Assembly (NCBI RefSeq): GCF_029533155.1
Contig: NZ_JAIZDB010000032.1
Location: forward strand, 1 to 49,822
Length of the DNA: 49,822 nt
Source of the DNA: Psychrobacillus antarcticus
Lineage (GTDB): Bacteria; Bacillota; Bacilli; Bacillales_A; Planococcaceae
Reading direction: 5' to 3'
Positions 24,926-33,483 of the stretch are shown here, piece by piece (position 1 is the first letter of the stretch; each line of letters starts with the position of its first letter). The notes under the pieces were generated by a model. The model saw nothing but the letters and a program-made list of their open reading frames with translations. It had not been told where the DNA came from and searched no databases. The translations under genes were made by a program, and so were the position numbers.

Positions 24926-25913
24926 AACATTGATCGGCTACATCTTGTCCATCATTGCGCTTTTCGTTGCAATTTGGCTTGGTGTATCGGTCGGATCCGT
25001 CAAGGTACCGATCAGCACATTATGGGATACGGGAGCAGATGCAATCGCGACCAATATCGTTTGGAAGATTCGCATGCCACGTGTAGTGCTTGCTGGGCTA
25101 GTTGGTGCATCACTAGCCATTGCTGGTGCTGCATTTCAAGGGTTATTAAAAAATCCGCTTGCAGATCCTTATACGTTAGGAGTGTCGTCCGGTGCCTCAG
25201 TTGGTGCCGTGGCTACGCTCTTTTTCGGTATTTCGGTGCCATTTTTAGGAATATATACATTGCCGGTTTTCAGTATGATCGGGGCTTTAGTTACGATGCT
25301 ACTTGTTATTTCATTTGCCAAGCTAGTCGATCGCTCGATGAAAATGGAAACTATTATTTTAACTGGTATTATATTTAGTTCTTTTTTAGGTTCTGTCATT
25401 TCATTAATGATTGCGCTGACAGGAGAAGAATTAAGGCAAATCATTGGTTGGCTCCTCGGAAGTGTGTCGATGCGCGGATGGAGTTTTGTACAAATGGCAC
25501 TACCATTTATCATTATAGGTACATTATTATTATGGTTAAACAGAAGAGAGTTAAATGCGATGTTGTTTGGGGAAGAACGTGCAATGCATTTAGGGGTCAA
25601 CGTGAAAAAACGCAAAATGATGATTTTAATAGGTGGCTCCATGCTGACGGGGACGGCAGTTGCGGTATCAGGAACGATTGGATTTGTAGGACTTGTCGTT
25701 CCGCATATGACAAGACTGTTATTTGGTTCCGACAATCGTCATGTGTTACCGCTTAGCTTTATAAATGGAGCGGCGTTATTAATCGTATGTGATCTAGTGT
25801 CTCGCACGATTATTTCACCAACAGAGTTGCCGATTGGTGTAATAACGGCATTTATAGGCGCACCAGTCTTTGCATTTATTTTCTTTAGACAACGAAAAAA
25901 AGGAGGCATTTAA
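24918..25913 (+). CDS. btuC: cobalamin ABC transporter permease (FecCD family)
   Basis: Membrane protein of 331 residues with about ten helices and FecCD motifs: RMPRVVLAGLVGASLAIAGA, GTIGFVGLVVPHMTRLLFGSDNR and SPTELPIGVITAFIGAPVFAF. The GTG start at 24918 overlaps the end of btuF by 8 bp, so the two are coupled. It forms the importer with BtuF and the ATPase domain encoded next. Confidence 0.9.
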   Translation: MNKTLIGYILSIIALFVAIWLGVSVGSVKVPISTLWDTGADAIATNIVWKIRMPRVVLAGLVGASLAIAGAAFQGLLKNPLADPYTLGVSSGASVGAVATLFFGISVPFLGIYTLPVFSMIGALVTMLLVISFAKLVDRSMKMETIILTGIIFSSFLGSVISLMIALTGEELRQIIGWLLGSVSMRGWSFVQMALPFIIIGTLLLWLNRRELNAMLFGEERAMHLGVNVKKRKMMILIGGSMLTGTAVAVSGTIGFVGLVVPHMTRLLFGSDNRHVLPLSFINGAALLIVCDLVSRTIISPTELPIGVITAFIGAPVFAFIFFRQRKKGGI

Positions 25914-25916
25914 CCT

Positions 25917-27389
25917 ATGTTACGAGTGGAAAATGTATCGGGTGGCTATGATCGTAAAATAATCGTTAAAAACGTCTCCTTTGAAGTTGAAAAAGGTGAA
26001 ATGCTTGGGATTCTTGGTCCAAATGGCAGCGGGAAATCGACGTTGCTAAAAGTAATAAGCGGAATTTTACATATGGAGACCGGGAATGTCTTTATCGAAG
26101 GAAAGCCGGTAAAATCATATTCATCTAAAGAGCTTGCAAAAAAAATGGCAGTATTACCACAATTACATAGTCATGCATTTTCCCATTCTGTCAGAGATAC
26201 GATTGCACTTGGTCGCTATCCCCATCAAAGCGGATTGTTTTCTTCGTGGTCAAATGAAGATGAAGCGGCTGTTGTCGAAGCGATGAAACTAACAGCGATG
26301 GAAAGATACGAACATCAAATGCTGGATCTATTGTCTGGTGGCGAACAGCAACGCGTTTTTGTTGCCCAAGCACTTGCACAACAAGCACCTTTACTGCTAC
26401 TGGATGAACCGACTAACCATCTAGATATTGCACATCAAAAACAATTGCTCGATACGATTAAAACACAGGCGATTGAAAAAGGCATCACAATTATTAGCGT
26501 ATTTCATGATATAAATCTTGCATCATTATACTGCGATCGTCTGCTTTTAATGGAACAAGGAGAGGTAAAAGTCATAGGCGCACCGCATGAAGTCGTGAAG
26601 AAAGATCAAATCGAAAGGGTGTACAAAGCTCGTATCAGCACAAATCCCCACCCAGAACGCCCGAAGCCTCAAATTACAATTCTTCCGGATGTAAATGAAA
26701 AACGAAATGAAATGCTAATCACAGCAGCCAATTTTCAAGTTTCGGCTGATTTAGTTATTTTTCAAGCAGAAACCCAACTTAAAACATGGTCCTCCGCAGT
26801 AATCAACGCTGGAAGTGGATGGTACAAAAACTTCGTTAATAGAAGAGTGGATGCTAGCTATGCATGCGATAATGTACAAGAAGAAATGCTTGTATACTTG
26901 GCGCACCGCGGATTTTCCGAAACGGATACAGTTGGAATGATGACCGCAGTTAAAACAACAGATGCTGTCATTAAAGAATATGACACACCTTTTGGGAGCA
27001 TCGTCATTATGGTTACCGCAGGAGTAGGGAACGCTGTCGACGTATCTAGAGCATATGAAGTAGAGATGCTTCCTGCAATTGGAACCATTAATACATGGAT
27101 CATTGTCAACGGTGAACTTTCTGACGAAGCTTTTATTCAATCGGTGATCACAGCAACTGAAGCGAAAACGAAAGCACTCGCATTTGAGCAAGTGAAGGAT
27201 CCACGTACGGGAACGATTGCAACCGGTACATCAACCGATAGTGTCCTAATAGCAGCAACACAAAAAGGGACACATATTCCATACGCAGGTCCAATCACGG
27301 AAATAGGGAAGAAAATCGGATTTGGTGTGTATGAATGTACAGTGGAAGCCATTCAAGTCTACAAAAAAGCTAAAGGTTGGGAATTATAA
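25917..27389 (+). CDS. btuD: BtuD ATPase fused to adenosylcobinamide amidohydrolase CbiZ
   Basis: Fusion of 490 residues. The ABC ATPase part (1 to about 245) has Walker A GPNGSGKST (34-42), signature LSGGE (139-143) and Walker B LLLLDE (159-164). After a linker, residues from about 262 to the end resemble CbiZ (NAGSGWYKNFVNRRVDASY..., TAGVGNAVDVSRAYEVE, TGTIATGTSTDSVLIA), which cleaves the aminopropanol arm of adenosylcobinamide to give cobyric acid. So uptake and first remodelling step share one polypeptide. The ATPase-CbiZ arrangement is known in some Bacillus. It ends in TAATG with cbiB. Confidence 0.9.
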   Translation: MLRVENVSGGYDRKIIVKNVSFEVEKGEMLGILGPNGSGKSTLLKVISGILHMETGNVFIEGKPVKSYSSKELAKKMAVLPQLHSHAFSHSVRDTIALGRYPHQSGLFSSWSNEDEAAVVEAMKLTAMERYEHQMLDLLSGGEQQRVFVAQALAQQAPLLLLDEPTNHLDIAHQKQLLDTIKTQAIEKGITIISVFHDINLASLYCDRLLLMEQGEVKVIGAPHEVVKKDQIERVYKARISTNPHPERPKPQITILPDVNEKRNEMLITAANFQVSADLVIFQAETQLKTWSSAVINAGSGWYKNFVNRRVDASYACDNVQEEMLVYLAHRGFSETDTVGMMTAVKTTDAVIKEYDTPFGSIVIMVTAGVGNAVDVSRAYEVEMLPAIGTINTWIIVNGELSDEAFIQSVITATEAKTKALAFEQVKDPRTGTIATGTSTDSVLIAATQKGTHIPYAGPITEIGKKIGFGVYECTVEAIQVYKKAKGWEL

Positions 27390-28348
27390 TGGGTCCGCAT
27401 ATAATAGCTATAGCGATTGGCTTAATACTAGACCGAATAATTGGCGATCCACCAAGTTGGCCCCATCCCGTTAGATTTATCGGGACACTCATCTCAAAGC
27501 TGACATCCTGGTTGAATAAAGGAAAAGCGCGCAAGGCAAAAGGGTTTTTACTCGTTATTATTGTCGTCGGAATAACTTTCTCCGCCACAGTAGCAATTCT
27601 AATAGGTGCCTATTCTGTTCATATTTGGATTGGAATTACAGTAGAAAGTATCCTCATCGCATCGGGGCTTGCACAGAAAAGTTTAAAAGCAGCAGCGATG
27701 GATGTGTACAAACCATTAATAGCAAAAAATTTACCGTCCGCAAGACAAAAACTTTCATGGATTGTCGGCCGCGATACAGATAAATTAGATGAACAAGAAA
27801 TTACACGTGGCGTCGTGGAAACAGTATCTGAAAATATTAGTGACGGAATAACGGCTCCACTTTTTTATGCATTTGTATTCGCTGGCGCTCCAGCACTTTG
27901 GGTCTATAAAGCGATCAATACGCTCGATTCCATGGTCGGTTACAAAAATGAAAAATACGAGGACTTCGGATATGCAGCAGCAAAGTTAGATGACATTGCA
28001 AACTATATTCCGAGTCGATTGACGGGCTATATCATCATGCTATGGGGCAAGAAGGAAAGCGAATTGCCTTTTAGCAAACGGATGAAAGGCTGGTGGCAGG
28101 ATGCCAAAAAACATCCAAGTCCAAATAGTGGCTATTTGGAAGCTGCGACTGCTTATCAGCTAGGCATTCAACTTGGCGGCACGAATACATATAAAGGGAT
28201 TGTTTCTGATCGTGCACGTATGGGCATTGGAGAAGTTCCATTATCGCCAACCCATATACTAAGCACTATTTCTCATTTGAATACAGCTGTAGTTCTGTTT
28301 TGGCTGTGGATGATGGTCATTGGAGGGATTTTATTTGGCATTACCTAA
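27389..28348 (+). CDS. cbiB: adenosylcobinamide-phosphate synthase CbiB
   Basis: Integral membrane enzyme of 319 residues that joins (R)-1-amino-2-propanol phosphate to cobyric acid. Motifs: RIIGDPPSWPHPVRFIG near the N-terminus, NISDGITAPLFYAFVFAGAPALWVYKAINTLDSMVGY in the middle (read as separate conserved patches). The ATG at 27389 overlaps the previous stop by one base (TAATG). An in-frame TTG at 27377 is less likely. It acts after CbiZ and uses the CobD product. Confidence 0.92.
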   Translation: MGPHIIAIAIGLILDRIIGDPPSWPHPVRFIGTLISKLTSWLNKGKARKAKGFLLVIIVVGITFSATVAILIGAYSVHIWIGITVESILIASGLAQKSLKAAAMDVYKPLIAKNLPSARQKLSWIVGRDTDKLDEQEITRGVVETVSENISDGITAPLFYAFVFAGAPALWVYKAINTLDSMVGYKNEKYEDFGYAAAKLDDIANYIPSRLTGYIIMLWGKKESELPFSKRMKGWWQDAKKHPSPNSGYLEAATAYQLGIQLGGTNTYKGIVSDRARMGIGEVPLSPTHILSTISHLNTAVVLFWLWMMVIGGILFGIT

Positions 28349-29411
28349 TCACGGGGCGAATGCCCATCATGTATATGAACGACTTGGGATTAGAATGCCT
28401 GAAACGGTAATTGACTATAGTGAAAATGTGAATCCGTTAGGGCCACCAGCGTTTGTATTTAAACAATGGTCAACATATGCACAGCTTATTACAAAATATC
28501 CAGATCCATTGGGAGAACCGTTTTTATCAGCAACAGCTAAATATCACGATATTTCGATTGAAAATGTGATTGTTGGGAATGGCGCAGCGGAAATATTCGC
28601 AAGTCTGGCAAAACGTTATGAAAATAAACGTGCAGTACTGATTCATCCAACTTTTTCAGAATATGAAGCAACCCTTTCAGCTTACAATGTGTACATAAAA
28701 GAAATAATCGCAACTGGGAAACTCCCTTTGGACGAAGTGCTCGATGAAGTAGAGTTTGCGGAAGTAATTTACATATGCAGACCAAATAATCCGACTGGGT
28801 ATTTAATTCCATTAGAAGAAATTATTCAAATTGCAAAATATGCGAAGATATATAAATGTGAAGTCATTTTAGATGAAGCATTTCTTGATTTTATTGATGA
28901 AAAAGAATCATTTATCTCATATTTAAAAGATTTTCCAAACGTTATTGTCGTACGTTCGATGACGAAAATGTACGCTATTCCTGGCATTAGACTTGGATAC
29001 GCGCTGGCAAGTAAACAAATTGTTAACGATATACGTTCAAGAATGCCACATTGGAATAGCAATGCGATCGCGACGACAGTTGGAGCAGCATGTTTGCTGG
29101 AGGAAGACTACCGCATGCAAGCAATCGCTTTCGCAAAAGAAATGCGTGAACACATGACGATATTTCTAGAGAAGTGGAACTGTATTGTATTACCATCTGT
29201 GACTAATTTTATCTGTTTTCAATTACCTGTACCTGCTAGTTCGAGGGAGTTTTTCGAGTATTTATTAGCAAAAGGGTGCGTACTCCGCCATACAGAAAAC
29301 TTCAAAGGATTAGACGGCAAATGGTTTCGAGTGGGAATGAAAGAAAGGTCTCAATTGGACTATTTGCAAAAGGAGATGACCGCATGGTTCGTGGAAAACT
29401 TATCTTCATAA
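28335..29411 (+). CDS. cobD: threonine-phosphate decarboxylase CobD
   Basis: PLP enzyme of aminotransferase fold class I that makes aminopropanol phosphate from L-threonine phosphate for CbiB. The TTG at 28335 is chosen because GGAGGG stands 6 bases before it and the product then begins MALPNHGANAHHVYE as in CobD. The PLP lysine is K211 in SMTKMYAIPGIRLGY and NNPTG is at 151-155. Length 358. It overlaps cbiB by 14 bp and the cobU start by 28 bp. Confidence 0.9.
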   Translation: MALPNHGANAHHVYERLGIRMPETVIDYSENVNPLGPPAFVFKQWSTYAQLITKYPDPLGEPFLSATAKYHDISIENVIVGNGAAEIFASLAKRYENKRAVLIHPTFSEYEATLSAYNVYIKEIIATGKLPLDEVLDEVEFAEVIYICRPNNPTGYLIPLEEIIQIAKYAKIYKCEVILDEAFLDFIDEKESFISYLKDFPNVIVVRSMTKMYAIPGIRLGYALASKQIVNDIRSRMPHWNSNAIATTVGAACLLEEDYRMQAIAFAKEMREHMTIFLEKWNCIVLPSVTNFICFQLPVPASSREFFEYLLAKGCVLRHTENFKGLDGKWFRVGMKERSQLDYLQKEMTAWFVENLSS

Positions 29412-29914
29412 CGGGCGGTGTGCGCAGCGGAAAAAGTAGTTTCGCGGAACATTACTTAATGAGCGAGCAGGCAAAGCGAAATGTGTATATCGCTTCTGGC
29501 GTTGCAGTAGATAGCGAAATGAAAGAGCGCATACAAAGGCATCAACACGACCGTGAAAACTACCTAGTTGAGTGGGTGACAATCGAGCAACCGCGTCATT
29601 TTGAGCAAATAGTTCCAGGGATCCAACAAGATGACGGCATTCTATGGGATTGTGTCACCACCTGGCTAGCCAATGAACTGTACGAAGGTCAAATGGAGGA
29701 AGTAGAAGAGCAACTATATGTGGCAATTGATCAGTTATTAGAAAAAGCTAAATTAGTGGTCATTGTATCAAACGAAGTGCTCGATGAACCCATCTCAAAT
29801 TATGAATATACAGCTCTTTATCAAGCGTGGATAGGGCGAATCCATCAAAAGCTTGTTGCTAAGGCTGATTACGTCTTTGAAATGGAATATGGTTTAAGTC
29901 ATCAGTGGAAATGA
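29384..29914 (+). CDS. cobU: CobU-type adenosylcobinamide kinase/guanylyltransferase
   Basis: Protein of 176 residues. The P-loop GGVRSGKS is at 11-18, the GMP-accepting histidine region RIQRHQHDR has H53, and LWDCVTTWLANELY matches the following CobU motif. However, the usual ExGxGIVP motif is altered to SNEVLDEPIS. AAGGAG precedes the ATG at 29384, which lies inside cobD. It activates the phosphate end of cobinamide for CobS. A second, shorter CobU-like gene occurs at 32021. Confidence 0.85.
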   Translation: MVRGKLIFITGGVRSGKSSFAEHYLMSEQAKRNVYIASGVAVDSEMKERIQRHQHDRENYLVEWVTIEQPRHFEQIVPGIQQDDGILWDCVTTWLANELYEGQMEEVEEQLYVAIDQLLEKAKLVVIVSNEVLDEPISNYEYTALYQAWIGRIHQKLVAKADYVFEMEYGLSHQWK

Positions 29915-29923
29915 GGGAGTTAG

Positions 29924-30754
29924 ATGAAGGGCTTAATGGTGCAAGGTACTGCTTCAAATGTCGGGAAAAGTTTGGTATGTACAGCTATTTGCCGACTCCT
30001 CGCGAATGAAAGGAAGCAAGTGGCCCCTTTTAAATCGCAAAACATGTCGGGCTTAAGTATTCATACAGAAGATGGGTTGGAAATAAGCGTTTCACAATCT
30101 TTGCAAGCAAGGGCAGCAAGAACTCCTTATTTACGAGAAATGAATCCGATATTATTGAAACCTACCGGGTATATGGAGTCAGATATAATTATTTTAGGGA
30201 AAAAGTTGGATAGAATGAGTGGCATGCACTACCGAGAGCAATTTTTTGAAAAAGGGCAAGAACTTATTAAAAATAGTTTAAGTAAACTGTCTGCCTCGTA
30301 TGAATATTTGATATTAGAAGGGGCGGGAAGTCCTGTAGAAGTAAATTTACGTGACCGTGAGTTAGTGAATATGCGTGTTGCTGATTTAGCAGATGCTCCA
30401 GTAATATTAGTAGCTAATATCGAGTTCGGCGGAGTGTTTGCATCCATCGTTGGTACGCTTGCACTGCTGCCTGAAGCGCAACGAGCGCGAGTAAAAGGGA
30501 TTATTATCAACAAGTTTCAGGGCGATATTTCTTTATTTCAAGACGGAATCGATTTCATCGAAACGTACACAGGAATAGACGTGCTAGGGGTTATCCCTTA
30601 TTTTGCAAATGAATTTGAGGAAGAAGACGGCGAAGAAAATAGCGGTAAAAGTGCTTCTGATGAACAAATTAACGAATGGGCCAACCATTTTAAAAAGCAT
30701 GTAATATGGGAAAAAATCATAAGTCTATTAACGAACGATGCGGTGAAAAAATGA
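29924..30754 (+). CDS. CobQ-like cobyric acid synthase, glutamine amidotransferase domain missing
   Basis: Protein of 276 residues. The N-terminal region matches the ATP-binding half of CobQ/CbiP: GTASNVGKS (8-16), FKSQNMSG, LEGAGSPVEVNL, FGGVFASIVGTLALLPEAQRARVKGIIINKFQGD. Normal CobQ is near 490 residues and has a C-terminal glutaminase domain; here a short acidic linker (EFEEEDGEENSGKSASDE) leads to a 30-residue tail. The CbiZ route makes cobyric acid directly, so loss of the amidase half may be tolerated. GAGGGAG precedes the ATG. Activity unknown. Confidence 0.82.
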   Translation: MKGLMVQGTASNVGKSLVCTAICRLLANERKQVAPFKSQNMSGLSIHTEDGLEISVSQSLQARAARTPYLREMNPILLKPTGYMESDIIILGKKLDRMSGMHYREQFFEKGQELIKNSLSKLSASYEYLILEGAGSPVEVNLRDRELVNMRVADLADAPVILVANIEFGGVFASIVGTLALLPEAQRARVKGIIINKFQGDISLFQDGIDFIETYTGIDVLGVIPYFANEFEEEDGEENSGKSASDEQINEWANHFKKHVIWEKIISLLTNDAVKK

Positions 30755-31500
30755 GTAGCATTTTGCTAGCACTTCAATTTTTTACGGTCATTCCAGTAAA
30801 TAAAAACTTGCCGATGGAAAAGCGTTCAATTACAGGGATGTACAGTATTTTTCCTTTTATAGGGGCAGGCATTGGTGCAATAGCTTGTTTAGTACTCTAC
30901 TTTGACTGGAGTGCCCTGATGACGGCGTTTTGTATCGTACTTGTAGGAGTTGTCCTTTCTGGCGGCCTTCATATGGATGGATTTATCGATACTTCGGATG
31001 CATTTTTTTCCTATAAAGATCGATTAAAGCGATTCGAAATACTAGACGATCCGCGAGTCGGTGCTTTTGGTGTGATGGCAGTTGTATTTTTAGTCATTGG
31101 TAAAGTAATAATTGTAGCTGAGGTTATATCAGCAGAATCGTTTCATTGGATTTTTGTCATGCTAATTCCCTTTTTCTCAAGAGCTACACTAGTTCTGTTA
31201 TTTTCAATAACGAATACCGCGAAAACGAGCGGGCTTGCTTACTATTTCAAGGGAAAAATGAATGCGAATGTCGTCATAGTTGCAGCCGCCTGTCACTTTT
31301 TTATTGGATTAGGTTTAGTAGGTTGGATGACGAATTGGATGATTGCCGTCACTATGGCTGCTATGTTAGTTGCTTTTATTTGTATATTCCGCAGTTGGGT
31401 ATTGAAAAATTTCGGTGGAGTTACTGGTGATTTGCTTGGTGCAAGTGTGGAATTTTTGGAGGTGGTGCTATGGCTAACCCTTTTATTGTTACTCTCATAA
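30751..31500 (+). CDS. cobS: adenosylcobinamide-GDP ribazoletransferase (cobalamin synthase)
   Basis: Membrane enzyme of 249 residues that joins AdoCbi-GDP with alpha-ribazole or its phosphate. Motifs: LSGGLHMDGFIDTSDAFFS and KRFEILDDPRVGAFGVMAVV, with several helices afterwards and GGVTGDLLGASVEFLE near the C-terminus. The ATG at 30751 overlaps the previous stop (ATGA), so translation is coupled. An upstream in-frame ATG at 30706 would add 15 polar residues and is not preferred. Confidence 0.92.
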   Translation: MSSILLALQFFTVIPVNKNLPMEKRSITGMYSIFPFIGAGIGAIACLVLYFDWSALMTAFCIVLVGVVLSGGLHMDGFIDTSDAFFSYKDRLKRFEILDDPRVGAFGVMAVVFLVIGKVIIVAEVISAESFHWIFVMLIPFFSRATLVLLFSITNTAKTSGLAYYFKGKMNANVVIVAAACHFFIGLGLVGWMTNWMIAVTMAAMLVAFICIFRSWVLKNFGGVTGDLLGASVEFLEVVLWLTLLLLLS

Positions 31501-32069
31501 GACATTTGCCAACGCAAGGGAATCGAGACAAAAAGTATATTGGCTGGAGCGACGAACCGATCATACCTGGAATAAAAACGAAAAAAGTTGCGTATGAAAC
31601 TAATCAAATCATCGGCAGCGATTTAATGCGCTGCAAGCAAACAGCAGCGAAAGTTTTTAATGGGATTCCTTATATAGAAAATGCGAATTTTCGAGAATGC
31701 TCCTTTGGTGATTGGGAACAAAAAACATATAATGAATTAAAAGAACAGGCACTATACAGAAAGTGGCTTGATAATCCACGGCAAATAGTCCCTCCAAATG
31801 GAGAGTCGATGCAAGCGATGGAAAGCCGGGTGCTACAAGCTTTCTTGGAAACAATCGAAAAGTTAGCGGAACCGATAATCGTTATACATGGCGGACCAAT
31901 TCGATTTTTATTGACCAAGTATGCAAATATAGAAAAGAGTTTTTGGGATTGGGAAGTGGCTCATGGCTGCATGTTTACATTACAATGGCCCGATAAAAAA
32001 GCTGTATTGGAGGGAAAACGATGCACGTCATTTTCGGTGGAGCATTTAATGGAAAACGAGCGTATGTAG
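31470..32069 (+). CDS. histidine phosphatase family protein, probable alpha-ribazole phosphatase (CobC-like)
   Basis: Phosphoglycerate-mutase-type phosphatase of 199 residues. The catalytic motif appears as LIRHLPTQGN (RHxxT form, with H12), ECSFGDWE follows near 75, and the second histidine is in VIHGGPIRFL. In this operon the likely substrate is alpha-ribazole phosphate or adenosylcobalamin phosphate. GGAGGTGG precedes the ATG, which lies inside cobS. Confidence 0.85.
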   Translation: MANPFIVTLIRHLPTQGNRDKKYIGWSDEPIIPGIKTKKVAYETNQIIGSDLMRCKQTAAKVFNGIPYIENANFRECSFGDWEQKTYNELKEQALYRKWLDNPRQIVPPNGESMQAMESRVLQAFLETIEKLAEPIIVIHGGPIRFLLTKYANIEKSFWDWEVAHGCMFTLQWPDKKAVLEGKRCTSFSVEHLMENERM

Positions 32070-32422
32070 AGCAGAGAGTCCGAGGACGCAATGTGCAGTG
32101 GCTGGATGTAGAAGCAGACGCATATATTTTATTGCCAAATATAGAAGTGATTGTTGTTTTTGGTGTTGAACATCTGCTAGAACCAAAAAGCAAAGAGTTA
32201 CTGGAAAAAATGGAAAAGTGGAATGAACAAGCAGAGGTGCTAGTCATTGCAACGGAAATTGGTCGAGGAATTGTACCGATGGAGGAAAATATGCGCAAAC
32301 TACGGGATGACGTCGGTCGGTTTTATCAACAACTTTTTACGAGGGCAGACAGTGTAACACGAATTTGGTATGGTATTTCACAAACATTAAAGGGAGATGA
32401 GCAAATTGAAAATTTACACTAA
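32021..32422 (+). CDS. short CobU-like protein with degenerate P-loop
   Basis: Protein of 133 residues. The N-terminus MHVIFGGAFNGKRAYVE resembles a CobU P-loop in which the usual SGKS is changed to NGKR (GGAFNGKR, 6-13). The C-terminal half keeps EIGRGIVP (79-86) and RKLRDDVGR (92-100), which the full-length CobU of this operon lacks. The histidine loop is absent. GGAGGG precedes the ATG, which overlaps the phosphatase gene by 49 bp. The role may be to complete or regulate CobU; this is inference. Confidence 0.75.
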   Translation: MHVIFGGAFNGKRAYVEQRVRGRNVQWLDVEADAYILLPNIEVIVVFGVEHLLEPKSKELLEKMEKWNEQAEVLVIATEIGRGIVPMEENMRKLRDDVGRFYQQLFTRADSVTRIWYGISQTLKGDEQIENLH

Positions 32423-32996
32423 AACGGGTGACAAGGGACAAACAGGTTTAATCGGGGGAAGAACGGACAAAGACGATATTCGAGTGGAAGCTTACGGAAC
32501 AATTGATGAATTGAACTCATTTATTGGAAAAGCAGTAACTGAACTAGATCCCACAAAATTTGCAGATGTTTTAGAGGATTTAGAAACGATTCAACATGAG
32601 TTATTCGACTGTGGTGGAGATCTTGCAAATGTGTCAAATCGCCGTGTATATAAAATGACGGACGAACCAATTGAAGCAATGGAAAAACGAATCGATCTGC
32701 TAGTAGAAGAGGGACCTGTATTAGAACGATTCATCCTACCTGGAGGAACTCCTGCTGCGGCAACGCTTCATATTGCGCGAACGGTTACTAGACGCGCCGA
32801 GCGTTTGACTGTGACGTTAACGAAGACGCAGGAAGATGTACCAACAGTAGTACAACGCTATTTAAACCGTTTATCGGATTATTTATTCGCAGCTGCACGC
32901 GTAGCAAATGTGAGAGAAAACGTATCGGATGTTGAATACGTGCGCAGTGCAAAAGTTTTTAAAAACGTAGGAAGCGAGAAGAAAGAAGGGGAGTAA
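32406..32996 (+). CDS. ATP:cob(I)alamin adenosyltransferase, PduO type
   Basis: Protein of 196 residues that forms the cobalt-carbon bond of adenosylcobalamin. Motifs: KIYTKTGDKGQTGLIGGRTDKDD at the N-terminus (in pieces), FILPGGTPAAATLHIARTVTRRAER and YLNRLSDYLFAAARVAN. The TTG at 32406 is chosen because AGGGAG is 9 bases upstream and homologues begin MKIYTKTGDKG; an ATG at 32397 overlaps the ribosome site. It overlaps the preceding gene. Confidence 0.9.
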   Translation: MKIYTKTGDKGQTGLIGGRTDKDDIRVEAYGTIDELNSFIGKAVTELDPTKFADVLEDLETIQHELFDCGGDLANVSNRRVYKMTDEPIEAMEKRIDLLVEEGPVLERFILPGGTPAAATLHIARTVTRRAERLTVTLTKTQEDVPTVVQRYLNRLSDYLFAAARVANVRENVSDVEYVRSAKVFKNVGSEKKEGE

Positions 32997-33000
32997 CCTC

Positions 33001-33483
33001 ATGAAACTTCGATTATTAACACTAGCAGCAATGTTTGCAGCACTGTGTGCAATCGGTGCATTCATTAAGATTCCAGTTGGGATCGGAAGTGCGGCTTTAG
33101 ATACGGTACCTGCCCTAATTTCAGCATCCTTTCTGCCACCGGTTTATGCGGGAGCAGCATCACTAATTGGTCATTTATCATCCTCTTTATATGCAGGATT
33201 TCCGTTAGGACCACTGCATATAATTATTGCTGCTGAAATGTTTGTGATTTTATTCGTTTACACAAAGCTACACAAAGCGGGGCATCACGTTTGGAAATGG
33301 ATTTTCTTTATCTTCGCAAATAGTGTTCTAGCAACGCTTCCATTTTACTGGATCATTTCACCGGCATTCTTTGCAGCGGCACTTCCAGGTATCACGCTAG
33401 CAACTATTTTGAACGCGGCGATTGCAATGATTGTCTCTCCAGTGGTGGAGCGAGTAATGGAACGTGTGAAAACCCATGCGTAA
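33001..33483 (+). CDS. ECF transporter S component, probable alpha-ribazole transporter CblT
   Basis: Membrane protein of 160 residues with five to six helices and the small-Ala/Gly-rich look of ECF S components (AAMFAALCAIGAFIKIPVG near the start). It overlaps the next gene, which looks like CblS, and CblT-CblS pairs are described in Listeria and Geobacillus for alpha-ribazole uptake and phosphorylation. AAGGGGAG precedes the ATG. A role in uptake of another B12 precursor cannot be excluded. Confidence 0.78.
   Translation: MKLRLLTLAAMFAALCAIGAFIKIPVGIGSAALDTVPALISASFLPPVYAGAASLIGHLSSSLYAGFPLGPLHIIIAAEMFVILFVYTKLHKAGHHVWKWIFFIFANSVLATLPFYWIISPAFFAAALPGITLATILNAAIAMIVSPVVERVMERVKTHA

Noticed and set aside
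25169-25735. 188-codon frame antisense to btuC
   Set aside because: Shadow of a permease gene; composition is that of a reversed hydrophobic coding region and no ribosome site is present.
26751-27191. 146-codon frame antisense to the CbiZ domain
   Set aside because: Shadow frame within a well-supported gene; Cys/Asn/His-rich with no family likeness.
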